Shown piece after piece: positions 53,269 through 62,700 of a DNA stretch of 64,000 bases (positions within the stretch are counted from its first letter, which is position 1; every line of letters begins with the position of its first letter). Position numbers and translations under genes: made by a program. This DNA is from Flavobacterium limi (GTDB lineage Bacteria > Bacteroidota > Bacteroidia > Flavobacteriales > Flavobacteriaceae), in assembly GCF_010645075.1 (NCBI RefSeq), contig NZ_JAADZV010000012.1, forward strand, positions 90,177-154,176, given 5' to 3'. Under the pieces are notes generated by a model, which was not told where the DNA came from, ran no database searches, and worked only from the letters and a program-made list of their open reading frames with translations.

Positions 53269-55088
53269 ATCGTATCGATTAATGGAAAAATGATTTCAAC
53301 TATGGTTCCGGATTCAGGTGATTCTTTTTCTTTGATTTCAAAAGAAATGTTCTTTTTATACAATTCATTCAACAGACCGATTCGTTCTTTTGTATTATTC
53401 AGGCCTCGTGATTCATGTACTTTCTGATTGCTTGTTTTGAGTTCCCGGCTTCTGGTCAAACCAATTCCGTTATCTTCAATACTTACTTTTACGTTTCCGT
53501 CATTCAATTGAAATTTGAGATGTAAAAATCCTTTTTTATCTAGGTAGCGCAAGCCATGCCAAATCGCATTTTCCAGATGCGGCTGAATAATCATGTTGGG
53601 GACATAAGCTGTTTCAGCATCAAGATTTTTATCCACTGTAATTTTAAAATCAAATTTATCCTGAAAACGCAAATGTTCTAAATCTAAGTATTTTTTTAAC
53701 TGCTCAACTTCTTTATCCAGTATAATGAAATCCTTATTGGAGTTTTCCATCATGTCACGCATCAGGGTCGAGTAGGAAGTCAGGTATTTATTGGCTTCGA
53801 GTTCCTTATTTTCAGAAATAAACTGATTGACACTGTTTAAACTATTAAAAATGAAGTGTGGATTCATTTCGCGGCGCAAAGACTGCAAAGCGATTTCTTT
53901 GTTCTTAGTTTTGATGGAATAAAGTGATTTTACAATAAAAACAAACAGGACCAAAAGCAATATAACAGATCCTATTAAAAAATAATTGAAGGTGTTTTTC
54001 TTGGTAATTAACTCGTCTTTAAGTGATTTTTCTTTTTCCAGCTGGCGAATTTTGCCTTCAGTGATCTGAAATTTTTTGGTATTAATTAAGGTCGTATCCG
54101 ATTGAATTAACTGATCGAGATTTTTAATAAATCCTTCATAGAGTGCCATACTTTCTTTTTCATTTCCTTCAGCTTTATAATATTCTACCAATTCAGATAA
54201 GGTTCTTTTCGCTTCTGCCGAATTTCCTTTACGGGATGCCAGATGATAAGCTTCTTTCAATGATAAAACGGCTTTTTGGGGTTCTTCTTTCTTAAAATAA
54301 AGAGAAGCCAGCGATTGCAATTGTTTTATTTGGGTATTAAAATCCTGTTTGGATACGGCTTCAGCTAATAATTTTGTGTTGATGTTAATAGCTTTGTCAA
54401 ACTGATTGTCTGATGCATATACATTTGCTATTTCATTTTTAAGATTGATAACAGCTTCGGGTTTGTCTTTTGCATAAGCAATTGCTTTTTTATAGCTTTC
54501 TATGGCAACCTTTTTATCTTTTAGATTCAATGAATTCTGTGCTTTCTGAACATATGCTTCTGTAATTTCCTTGCTTTTCTTTTCCTTTTTAAGCAATTCA
54601 ATATTCGAATCGACATAATCAGTCTGGCTGGCGGGATTTGCACTATTACGTAAACGATTGGCATCATTTAGATTGATTTTTTCTTCAGAAGCATCTTTTG
54701 CCAATGAACCCGCGACTTCATAATTTTTAATTGCTGAGTCATAGTTTTTTTGGTTTTCCTGTACTTTGGCGAGGCTTCTCGTTACACGGCTCTTATCTTC
54801 TGTGAGTTTAAGTTTGGTGTAACTGTTTAAAGCTCTTTTAAAGTATTCTTCGGCTTTTGCATTATCACCATTATTTAAAAACTCGTTGGCTAGTTTTTCG
54901 TAATTCAAAGCAATTTTTGCTTCATCATTTTCATCCAATGAAACCGACAGATCTTCAGCAACCTTACTCATTTTGACCTGTTTGCTTTTTTCACTTTTCT
55001 TTACAGGAGCTGCCTGCGCTATTATTCGCTGCGGAATCAATAACGCTAAAAAAAGCAGACTAATACTAATTGACAAATACTGTTTCAC
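53265..55088 (-). CDS. LytS-type sensor histidine kinase with periplasmic TPR domain
   Basis: 607 residues. Signal peptide (1-24), a TPR-rich periplasmic sensor (about 55-340, for example YFKRALNSYTKLKL and AIESYKKAIAYAKDKPEAV), one membrane helix (about 370-390), then a His_kinase (LytS-type) domain with the phosphorylatable His near 409 in RREMNPHFIFNSLNS. The HATPase follows, with MIIQPHLENAIWHGL near 500 and SIEDNGIGL near 540. Membrane and domain order are typical of Bacteroidota LytS-like kinases paired with LytTR regulators. The signal is unknown; the TPR sensor suggests a protein or peptide ligand in the periplasm. Confidence 0.92.
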   Translation of the reverse strand: MKQYLSISISLLFLALLIPQRIIAQAAPVKKSEKSKQVKMSKVAEDLSVSLDENDEAKIALNYEKLANEFLNNGDNAKAEEYFKRALNSYTKLKLTEDKSRVTRSLAKVQENQKNYDSAIKNYEVAGSLAKDASEEKINLNDANRLRNSANPASQTDYVDSNIELLKKEKKSKEITEAYVQKAQNSLNLKDKKVAIESYKKAIAYAKDKPEAVINLKNEIANVYASDNQFDKAININTKLLAEAVSKQDFNTQIKQLQSLASLYFKKEEPQKAVLSLKEAYHLASRKGNSAEAKRTLSELVEYYKAEGNEKESMALYEGFIKNLDQLIQSDTTLINTKKFQITEGKIRQLEKEKSLKDELITKKNTFNYFLIGSVILLLVLFVFIVKSLYSIKTKNKEIALQSLRREMNPHFIFNSLNSVNQFISENKELEANKYLTSYSTLMRDMMENSNKDFIILDKEVEQLKKYLDLEHLRFQDKFDFKITVDKNLDAETAYVPNMIIQPHLENAIWHGLRYLDKKGFLHLKFQLNDGNVKVSIEDNGIGLTRSRELKTSNQKVHESRGLNNTKERIGLLNELYKKNISFEIKEKESPESGTIVEIIFPLIDTI

Positions 55089-55142
55089 AATACCTTATTT
55101 TGAATTGTAAAGTAACCTAATTTCGAATTCCTATCCTATATT

Positions 55143-55172
55143 TTTCACCAAGTCAAACGTGCTGTTGACCCA
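55143..55172 (+). promoter_or_regulatory. Putative LytTR operator, site A
   Basis: Direct repeats TTTCACCA (55143-55150) and TTGACCCA (55165-55172) start 22 bp apart. The sequence between begins agtcaaa, as in site B. It lies in the 146-bp region between the divergently transcribed kinase and SIMPL-like genes, so it may control either. The -7 box of the plus-strand gene starts exactly 59 bp after the first repeat. Confidence 0.6.
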
Positions 55173-55201
55173 TTCTGCCAAAAATACGCTTTTTCGATCA
55201 A

Positions 55202-55209
55202 TACATTTG
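55202..55209 (+). promoter_or_regulatory. -7 box of the SIMPL-like gene
   Basis: TACATTTG, 26 nt upstream of the ATG at 55235. It is followed by atc, as at site B. No TTG occurs at -33 distance, which suits an activator-dependent promoter. Confidence 0.55.
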
Positions 55210-55234
55210 ATCATTCATTTTAAAAACGATCATC

Positions 55235-56200
55235 ATGAAAAAACTATTCTTTACTTTTTTAACAGCTCTCTTTTCACCATTTATAATTGGACAAGTTTCG
55301 GGAAATGTCAATTATCAAAATCAACAATATTACCCGAACGCCGATGTAATAAATATAAACTTTCCTGCAAATGCAGATATTGTTATAGATGTAAAAGGGC
55401 TTGCCAATGTTAAGGCTGATACATACACCGCAATTTTCAGTGTCACTCAGACCGGTAAAACTGCTAAAGACGTAAATGATCTTATTGATCAAAGAATTAC
55501 ACAGTCGCTAAATGAAATTAAACTTAAAAAGGGTGTAGAAACTTTTGTAGACATGATTTCCTTTGTGCCAGTTTATGAATATGAAGCTGAAAAGAAGATT
55601 TTTAATCGTAAAAAGTATAATGAGGTCCCTGCAGGTTTCGAATTAAAGAAAAACATTCACATAAAATATACAGATCACAATGAGCTCAATGAATTTATAT
55701 CCATTTTATCCAATAATGAAATATACGATCTGGTAAAAGTTGACTATTTCTCTCATACTTTGGAAACAATTAAAAAAGAAATGGCTAATAAAGCAAGACT
55801 TTTAATTCAGGAAAAAATTAAGAATCATGAGGGAATACTTGGAGAGACATTTACGAATGCTGAAAAACGAATTACCGATGCTTATATCGTAAACTTTCCC
55901 ATAGAAATGTACAAATCTTATGAAGCTTACAATAGCTCATCTTTAAACTTGAAAAAAGCAGCCAATATTAATCATCTTAACAAATCGGTTACACTTTATT
56001 ATCAGTCTGTCGTAAATAAGGAGTTTGATTTTGTTATTAATCCTGTTGTTTTAGAACCTGTTATTCAAATACAATATGAAGTCAAAATAGCGATTAACAG
56101 AGAAAAGAAACCCAATTCAAAAACTGATAAGGAATTTGTTCTGATAACACCAAATGGAGACTTTAAAACCCTGAATATAAATACAGCCAGACCCAATTAA
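55235..56200 (+). CDS. Exported SIMPL (DUF541)-like protein
   Basis: 321 residues. Signal peptide (1-19, ends IIGQ). The mature sequence resembles the SIMPL/DUF541 domain: DIVIDVKGLANVKADTYTAIFSVTQTGKTAKDVNDLID near 48-86, a middle VPVYEYE segment, and VPAGFELKKNIHIKY with NELNEFISILSNNEIYDLVKVDYF near 128-170. The helix KKEMANKARLLIQEKIKNH follows. SIMPL proteins are periplasmic and often stress-related, but their mechanism is not known. The C-terminal 80 residues are a separate beta-rich region. It has a LytTR-type site upstream and lies beside the kinase. Confidence 0.7.
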   Translation: MKKLFFTFLTALFSPFIIGQVSGNVNYQNQQYYPNADVININFPANADIVIDVKGLANVKADTYTAIFSVTQTGKTAKDVNDLIDQRITQSLNEIKLKKGVETFVDMISFVPVYEYEAEKKIFNRKKYNEVPAGFELKKNIHIKYTDHNELNEFISILSNNEIYDLVKVDYFSHTLETIKKEMANKARLLIQEKIKNHEGILGETFTNAEKRITDAYIVNFPIEMYKSYEAYNSSSLNLKKAANINHLNKSVTLYYQSVVNKEFDFVINPVVLEPVIQIQYEVKIAINREKKPNSKTDKEFVLITPNGDFKTLNINTARPN

Positions 56201-56213
56201 TCTGACACAGATG

Positions 56214-56242
56214 TTTCACCAAGTCAAAACATGGTTTCACCA
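56214..56242 (+). promoter_or_regulatory. Putative LytTR operator, site B
   Basis: Two perfect TTTCACCA repeats (56214-56221 and 56235-56242), 21 bp apart. The wording after each (agtcaaaaca, then tttctgcaaaaaat) parallels site A. It is in the gap before the VWA gene, and the -7 box again starts 59 bp after the first repeat. Confidence 0.65.
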
Positions 56243-56272
56243 TTTCTGCAAAAAATGAGGATTTTAAGTTTT

Positions 56273-56280
56273 TAAGTTTG
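56273..56280 (+). promoter_or_regulatory. -7 box of the VWA gene
   Basis: TAAGTTTG followed by atc, 32 nt before the ATG at 56312. No -33 TTG, as at the other site. Confidence 0.55.
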
Positions 56281-56311
56281 ATCTGTAATCATCCAATAAA
56301 AACTTATAATC

Positions 56312-57472
56312 ATGAAATCAAACTTATTTATCACGGCGCTTTTGGCAATTGCAATCAGCTTTGCAAGCTGTAATTCATCAAACGCAAATCCAAAAAAAGA
56401 CACAAGAATTAAAAAATCTTCAGCAACAGAAAATGCAAAAATACAAGTGGCTCTTTTACTAGATACTTCGAGCAGCATGGACGGATTAATCGATCAGGCG
56501 AAATCAAGGCTTTGGAATATTGTCAATACTCTCACGACATTAAAATACGATGGAAAAACTCCTGATATTGAAATTGCTTTGTATGAGTACGGAAATGACG
56601 GTTTATCGCAGCAATCCAATTACATCCGACAAGTAACACCACTTTCGACAGATTTGGATTTAATTTCAGAAAAATTATTTGACTTAAGAACCAATGGAGG
56701 AAATGAATATTGCGGAGCTGTAATTCAGGATGCCACGAAACAATTAAAATGGGCGAATAAAAGCAGTAATATGAAACTCATTTACATTGCCGGAAATGAA
56801 GATTTTAATCAGGGTGGTATAAATTACAAGGAAGCAATCAGCGATGCTTTGAAGAATGATATTTATGTAAACACCATTTTTTGCGGTGACAAAACCACTG
56901 GAATAAATACCCACTGGAAAGACGGTGCTGATTACGGAAAAGGGAAATATTTTAATATCGATTCGAATGAGTCGGTAAGATATATTGCTACACCTTATGA
57001 TGATGAAATTTCTAAATGTGATGAAAAGATTAATAAAACCTACATTAATTATGGTTTAAAAGGATATGAAAAGAAAATGAACCAAAATACACAGGATCAA
57101 AATGCAAAAAAAGTTTCGGCAGCTAATTATACAGAACGAGCCGTAAGCAAATCAAAAGCGGTTTATAAAAACGAAAGCTGGGATTTGGTAGATAAAGTTA
57201 AAGATGACGCAGCTGCTATTTCTAAAATCAGGAAAGAAGAACTTCCGGCCGAACTTCAAAACAAATCCGCAGAAGAAATAAAAACTTTTGTAGCTCAAAA
57301 ATCAAAGGAAAGAGAAAACATTCAAAAAGAAATTGCTGTACTGGCTAAAAAGCGTCAGGAATATATAGATACTGAATCTAAGAAAAGTAAAACACAGGAT
57401 GATTTAGGTAATGCTATAAATTCATCCATACTGGGTTTTGCAAAGGTAAAAGGCTATGTGGTTGAAAAATAG
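56312..57472 (+). CDS. VWA-domain lipoprotein
   Basis: 386 residues. Lipobox FASC with Cys20. A von Willebrand factor A domain (about 44-240) with an intact MIDAS: DTSSS at residues 51-55, a Thr in the TNGGNEYCG loop near 130, and a downstream Asp in AGNEDFNQGG near 163. It therefore should bind a divalent metal and a ligand. The C-terminal 130 residues are Lys/Glu-rich and predicted coiled coil (AQKSKERENIQKEIAVLAKKRQEY). It shares a LytTR-type upstream site with the SIMPL-like gene and is followed after 27 nt by the transpeptidase-like gene. Confidence 0.85.
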   Translation: MKSNLFITALLAIAISFASCNSSNANPKKDTRIKKSSATENAKIQVALLLDTSSSMDGLIDQAKSRLWNIVNTLTTLKYDGKTPDIEIALYEYGNDGLSQQSNYIRQVTPLSTDLDLISEKLFDLRTNGGNEYCGAVIQDATKQLKWANKSSNMKLIYIAGNEDFNQGGINYKEAISDALKNDIYVNTIFCGDKTTGINTHWKDGADYGKGKYFNIDSNESVRYIATPYDDEISKCDEKINKTYINYGLKGYEKKMNQNTQDQNAKKVSAANYTERAVSKSKAVYKNESWDLVDKVKDDAAAISKIRKEELPAELQNKSAEEIKTFVAQKSKERENIQKEIAVLAKKRQEYIDTESKKSKTQDDLGNAINSSILGFAKVKGYVVEK

Positions 57473-57499
57473 CAAGTATTCTAAAGCCAACCTGTAAAT

Positions 57500-58123
57500 A
57501 TGAAAAAGAATATTTTAATCATGCTTTTAATTGGAATTTTTGGCGCGGGTTTTGCATGCAGAAATAACAAGGAAAAGGATTTGAAAACTATAAATGCAAA
57601 ACCGGTTTATTCCTATGAAGAGAAATTAAAAAGTGAGGCAGCTGTTATAAGGAGATTTTTGGGGGAATCTTCAAAATATAACTCAGATGTTGCCTTCTTT
57701 TTAGATATGAAGATAGAATCAGGAAGAAACCGGTTTTTTATTTACAATTTGAAATCTAATAAAATAACCGATAAAGGTTTAGTGGCTCATGGCTCGGGTT
57801 CAGAAACTGGTGTTCAAGGAAAGCTGAAGTTTAGTAATATAAAAAATTCCAACTGCAGTTCCTTAGGTAAATATGCTGTAGGGGGGTCTTACAGCGGAAG
57901 TTTTGGAAAGGCTTATAAATTATACGGTTTAGACAAAACAAACAGTAATGCTTTTGAACGAAATATAGTCTTTCACAAATATGCTGATGTTCCTTTTGAT
58001 GAGCAGCCTTATCCGATCTGCAACAGTCTTGGATGTCCAATGGTAAATGAAAAATTTTTTGGAGTTGTTGAAAAACTCATTGATAATTCAAAAAAGAAAA
58101 TCATTTTGGTTATGTATTATTAA
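57500..58123 (+). CDS. Lipoprotein with L,D-transpeptidase-type catalytic domain (YkuD_2-like)
   Basis: 207 residues. Signal peptide with a possible lipobox (GFAC, Cys20). The domain (about 60-200) has IYNLKSNKITDKGLVAHGSGSETG, NCSSLGKYAVGG, NIVFHKYADVP and the catalytic motif CNSLGCPMVN with nucleophile Cys179 and the preceding His near 156. This matches the murein L,D-transpeptidase catalytic family (YkuD_2) that remodels peptidoglycan cross-links. The last position of the usual SxGC-x-R/K motif is different (PMV). It is the end of the VWA transcript, so it should be controlled with it. Confidence 0.85.
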   Translation: MKKNILIMLLIGIFGAGFACRNNKEKDLKTINAKPVYSYEEKLKSEAAVIRRFLGESSKYNSDVAFFLDMKIESGRNRFFIYNLKSNKITDKGLVAHGSGSETGVQGKLKFSNIKNSNCSSLGKYAVGGSYSGSFGKAYKLYGLDKTNSNAFERNIVFHKYADVPFDEQPYPICNSLGCPMVNEKFFGVVEKLIDNSKKKIILVMYY

Positions 58124-58140
58124 AGCAAATTTTAAAAAAT

Positions 58141-58172
58141 AAATCCCGATGACTTAATGGTTATCGGGATTT
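58141..58172. terminator. Terminator after the transpeptidase-like gene
   Basis: Arms aaatcccgat (58141-58150) and atcgggattt (58163-58172) form a perfect 10-bp stem with a 12-nt loop. T-rich on the plus strand, A-rich before it, so it may also serve the convergent aldo/keto reductase. Confidence 0.8.
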
Positions 58173-58193
58173 TATGTTTTTAAAAAAAATTAT

Positions 58194-59231
58194 TTAAGGC
58201 GCAGGATCCGGAATAATAGTCTGAACTTCTTCAATCTCTGCTAAAATTTCTTTTGAAAGCGTTACATTTATAGTGGCTATATTTTCTTTTAGTTGTTCCA
58301 TAGTTGTTGCGCCAATAATGGCACTTGTTAAAAAAGGCTGTTGCAGAACAAAGCCTAATGCCAGTTCGGTCAAAGTAAATCCGTGTTTATGAGCGATTTG
58401 CTGATATAACCGGGTTGCCTGAGTGCTTTGTTCACTGTTGTAACGTTTGTATTGCGGAAAAAGATTTATTCTCGCATTTGGCAAAGGCTCTCCGGTTAAG
58501 AATTTACCCGATAAAACTCCAAAAGCTAACGGTGAATAAGCCAGTAGTCCTACATTTTCATGCATAGAAACTTCGGCTGAACCCACTTCGAAAAGGCGGT
58601 TTAATAAATTATACGGATTTTGAATGGTTTTAATTCTTGGTAAATTTTGGTATTTACTTTCTTCCAAAAAGCGCATCATTCCCCAGGCATTTTCGTTTGA
58701 AACGCCAAGGTGTTTTATTTTACCTTCTTTAATCAAACCATCAAAAGTTTCTAAAACTTCCCTGAAGTTATCTTCCCATACTTCATCCTGAACTTTAAAT
58801 CCGCGTTGTCCAAAACAATTGGTTTTGCGTTCTGGCCAATGTAACTGGTACAAATCAATATAATCTGTCTGAAGTCTTTTTAAACTGTTTTCCAAAGCAT
58901 ATTTAACACTTGCAGGAGAGAAATTCAATTTCTCACGCATGTATCCAAAATTTGGATTTGGGCCCGCAATTTTAGAAGCCAGAACTACTCGATCACGATT
59001 TCCCGTTTTTTTGAACCAGCTTCCAATAATTTTCTCTGTGCTGCCGTAAGTTTCTTCACGTGCCGGAACCGAATACATTTCAGCGGTATCAAAAAAGTTG
59101 ACGCCATTTTCAAAAGCATAATCCATTTGCTCATGTCCTTCGTATTCTGTGTTTTGTTCACCAAAGGTCATAGTACCCAAGCAGATTTTACTCACATTTA
59201 TATCTGTATTAGGGAGGGTAGTGTATTCCAT
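58194..59231 (-). CDS. Aldo/keto reductase (Tas-like)
   Basis: NADPH-dependent carbonyl reductase, TIM-barrel fold, cytoplasmic. 345 residues. Catalytic tetrad positions are visible: Asp and Tyr in FFDTAEMYS near 47-54, Lys in VVLASKIAG near 87, and His in DLYQLHWPE near 130. HLGVSNENAWGM near 170 and the C-terminal SAIIGATTMEQLKENI also match. The Tas subgroup of the AKR family fits the length and the N-terminal MEYTTLPNTDINVSKICLG. Its substrate is not predictable. It is a single gene, convergent with the LytTR-linked unit. Confidence 0.92.
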   Translation of the reverse strand: MEYTTLPNTDINVSKICLGTMTFGEQNTEYEGHEQMDYAFENGVNFFDTAEMYSVPAREETYGSTEKIIGSWFKKTGNRDRVVLASKIAGPNPNFGYMREKLNFSPASVKYALENSLKRLQTDYIDLYQLHWPERKTNCFGQRGFKVQDEVWEDNFREVLETFDGLIKEGKIKHLGVSNENAWGMMRFLEESKYQNLPRIKTIQNPYNLLNRLFEVGSAEVSMHENVGLLAYSPLAFGVLSGKFLTGEPLPNARINLFPQYKRYNSEQSTQATRLYQQIAHKHGFTLTELALGFVLQQPFLTSAIIGATTMEQLKENIATINVTLSKEILAEIEEVQTIIPDPAP

Positions 59232-59256
59232 ATTTTTGTGGTATTGTATAATTTCT

Positions 59257-59264
59257 CAAATATA
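59257..59264 (-). promoter_or_regulatory. Candidate -7 box of the aldo/keto reductase gene
   Basis: Minus-strand TATATTTG, 25 nt before the ATG at 59231. Confidence 0.4.
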
Positions 59265-59640
59265 CAACCGTATTTTTTAAATGAAAAAGGTGTAAAAGTT
59301 AAAAAAATACTTAAGCATTTTTTTCATAAAAATTGAATGCCCTGATTTATCGAAATTTAACTTTTTCAGGTCTTTTTTTTATAAAAAAGCATTGAACATT
59401 GAAAGTCAGATGTTTTGTGTTTTTTTATGTAGTAATAAGACTACTTAACAGTGCCAATCCGATCATTTTTATTGTAGGTAAATACTCCTCATTCTTACTT
59501 TTTTTGTTTCAATATATGTCGCTCATCGACTAATAATGTCTTTCATCTAAAAGGTCAGAAATTCCATAAAAAACCTGAATTTACGAGCTAATTTTGTTTC
59601 ATAATCTAAGTGAAAATTGATTCAAAAAATTGAAATCCAT

Positions 59641-59660
59641 CCTACGGGTTTTTACGTAGG
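59641..59660. promoter_or_regulatory. Inverted repeat, possible operator or leader hairpin
   Basis: Arms cctacg (59641-59646) and cgtagg (59655-59660) around ggttttta, not followed by a T run. The arrangement suits a dimeric regulator site or a leader hairpin. It is 130 nt upstream of the ATG of the large repeat protein. Confidence 0.4.
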
Positions 59661-59789
59661 TAAAATAAACATAAAATTTTAAGAATTTCAATTTTTAATG
59701 CTCCTGTCATCAGGTAGTAATGTTAGAAAATAATCAACAAAATCTAGTTACTAAAACTATTCTTTTATAAGAATTTAAAAATTTTTTTT

Positions 59790-62700
59790 ATGAAGAAAAT
59801 TTTACTTATTCTGCTTTTTGCTGTTTTTTACACAAGCGTAAATGCGCAATGCTCAATCACAGCAACTACTAATGCATCTGCCCTTACTTGTGGCACTGCA
59901 CCTTTATCTGCATGTGGAGGAATTTTATATATTGGTAATGGAACAAACGCAATGAGTTTGAACATGAATCAAAATTTAGATCTTGAATGCTTAGGTGCGA
60001 TTCAGCTTATAATAAGAAATAATGCAACTTTAGATTTTTCAGGAGGGAATTATGATTTAAGATTGGCTTCCGGTTCTTCAGTTATACTTCAGTCAGGTTC
60101 AAATATTAATAGTGGTGGTAGTTGTAGCGCTTCGGACAGAATTTATATTGGCGGCTCTGTTGTAGCAAATTGTAATGGTAGTGGCAGTATACCGTCTTTT
60201 CCTGACATTATTGCAAATGGGGGAATCAATCAAGCCGGCATTTTATCAGGTAATCAATACATTTGTACATATGGTACGACGACGACAACTTTTACCTCTA
60301 CAGTGGGATCTGGAGGAGTATGGTCTAGCAGTAACTCTTTAGTTGCTACGGTAAATTCTTCTACAGGCGTTGTGACTGCTATATCTGCAGGTACAGCAAT
60401 AATAACTTATACTAAATCCGGTGTAACAGCTACCCGAAATGTGTATGTTAGTTCATCTGCACCAGCACAGCCTGGAACAGTATCAGGTACTACCCCTCAA
60501 TGTCCATCCTTAGCTAATCAGGTATACTCAATCGCTCCGATAAGCGGTGTAAGCAGTTATACCTGGACTGTACCAACAGGCTGGATAATTACTGCTGGGC
60601 AAGGCACGAGAAGTGTTACTGTTACTACAGGAACTTCATCACAAAGTGGTAATCTTATGGTCACTGCATCAAATGCATGCGGAACAAGTAATGCGACATA
60701 TTATTATGTTAATATAAATACAGCAATAAGCACAAGTAGTCCTACAGCTAATAATATTCCTGTCGATAATGGTTATTGTGGTTATAAAATGCTTAGCTGG
60801 AATCAGGTTTCAAATGCCATAGGATATTATTTGGATATTGCAACTGATAGCGGGTTTACTAATTTTGTTACCGGATATCAAAATTATAATGTAACCTATA
60901 ATAATGGTGGTGCTCCAGTTTATAACTTGCCAAACGGGACATTGTATTATAGAATAAGAGCGTATGATAATTGTAACGTTTCAAATTATTCAGCCACGAG
61001 AACTATTATAGTGTCTGCATCTCCAAATTCTGGTACACTTGCTTCATCACAAACCATTTGTTCAGGAACACAGCCTGCTAATTTAGTATTGACCGGAAAT
61101 GCTAATCCTGTTATTAGATGGGAGTCATCGAATGAAATTTCATTCAACACCAAACAAAACATAGCTTCAACTTCAAATACCTTAACAGGAGCAATTATAG
61201 GAAATTTAACACAAAACACTTATTTTAGAGCGGTAACAAGCCTTAATACGCAAATGCCATCAGGTCAATGGTGTGATGGATTTTCTACTTTGGTTTTAAT
61301 AACAGTTATTAATACGATTTCGCCTGCTTCATCAAGCCCTACGTTATGTGCTAATACAGCAATGACCAATATTACTCACTCTACAAATGGTTTTACTGGA
61401 ATATCCAATAATGGAGTTTCAGGAGCAAATGGCTTACCAGCTGGTGTAAGTGCTTCTTTTGCTAATAATATTATAACTATTAGTGGAACGCCTACTGCAT
61501 CAGGAACTTTTAATTATTCTATTCCAGTAACAGGAGGAAGTTGTGGTACATCAAATGCTACAGGAACGATTAGAGTAAACCCACTTCCAGCAGCTGCAGG
61601 AACAATTACAGGTACTGCTACTGTTTGTCAGGGACAGACAGGTGTAGGTTATTCAGTTCCTGTTATTACGGATGCAACTTCTTACACCTGGTCATATTCC
61701 GGAACAGGTGCCACACTTACAAATGGTACAACAAATACGCCAACTATAGCTTTTTCCCCAACTGCTACTTCCGGAAATCTTACGGTACGAGGAACAAATT
61801 CTTGTGGCAACGGAACGGTTTCTGCTAATTATGCAATTACAGTGAATCCACTTCCAGTTGCAGCAGGAACGATTACCGGTACTGCAACAGTTTGTCAGGG
61901 ACAGACAAATGTAAGTTATGCGGTTCCTGCAATTACCAACGCGACTTCTTATACCTGGTCATATTCAGGAACAGGTGCAGCATTTACAAATGGTACAACA
62001 AGAACTCCAACAATAACATTTTCATCAACAGCGACTTCAGGTAACCTTACGGTTTATGGTGTTAATTCTTGTGGCAACGGAACAGTTTCTGCTAATTATG
62101 CAATTACAGTAAATCCACTTCCAGTTGCAGCAGGAACGATTACCGGTATTGCAACAGTTTGTCAGGGACAGACAAATGTAAGTTATGCGGTTCCTGCAAT
62201 TACCAACGCGACTTCTTATACCTGGTTTAATTCTTGTGGCAACGGAACAGTTTCTGCTAATTATGCAATTACAGTAAATCCACTTCCAGTTGCAGCAGGA
62301 ACGGTTACCGGTACATCAACAGTTTGTCAGGGACAGACAGGTGTAGGTTACTCAGTTCCTGCAATTACCAACGCAACTTCTTATACCTGGTCATATTCTG
62401 GAACAGGAGCAACATTTACAAATGGTACAACAAATACTCCAACAATAACATTTTCATCAACAGCAACATCAGGTAACCTTACGGTTTATGGTGTTAATTC
62501 TTGTGGCAACGGAACGGTTTCTGCTAATTATGCAATTACAATAAATTCATTTCCAGTTGCGGCAGGAACAATTACTGGTACATCAACAGTTTGTCAGGGA
62601 CAGACAAATGTAAGTTATGCGGTTCCGGCAATTACCAATGCAACGTCCTATACCTGGTCATATTCCGGAATAGGAGCAACATTTACAAATGGTACAACAA

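Larger units (their letters stand above)
59232..59789. other. 558-bp non-coding region upstream of the repeat protein gene
   Basis: AT-rich with no ORF worth calling. It holds the -7 box TATATTTG of the reductase (minus strand, 59257-59264), a possible TAATTTTG box (59589-59596) for the large gene, and the palindrome at 59641-59660. The A of the large gene's ATG is at 59790. A long leader of about 190 nt would follow if that box is used. Confidence 0.5.
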
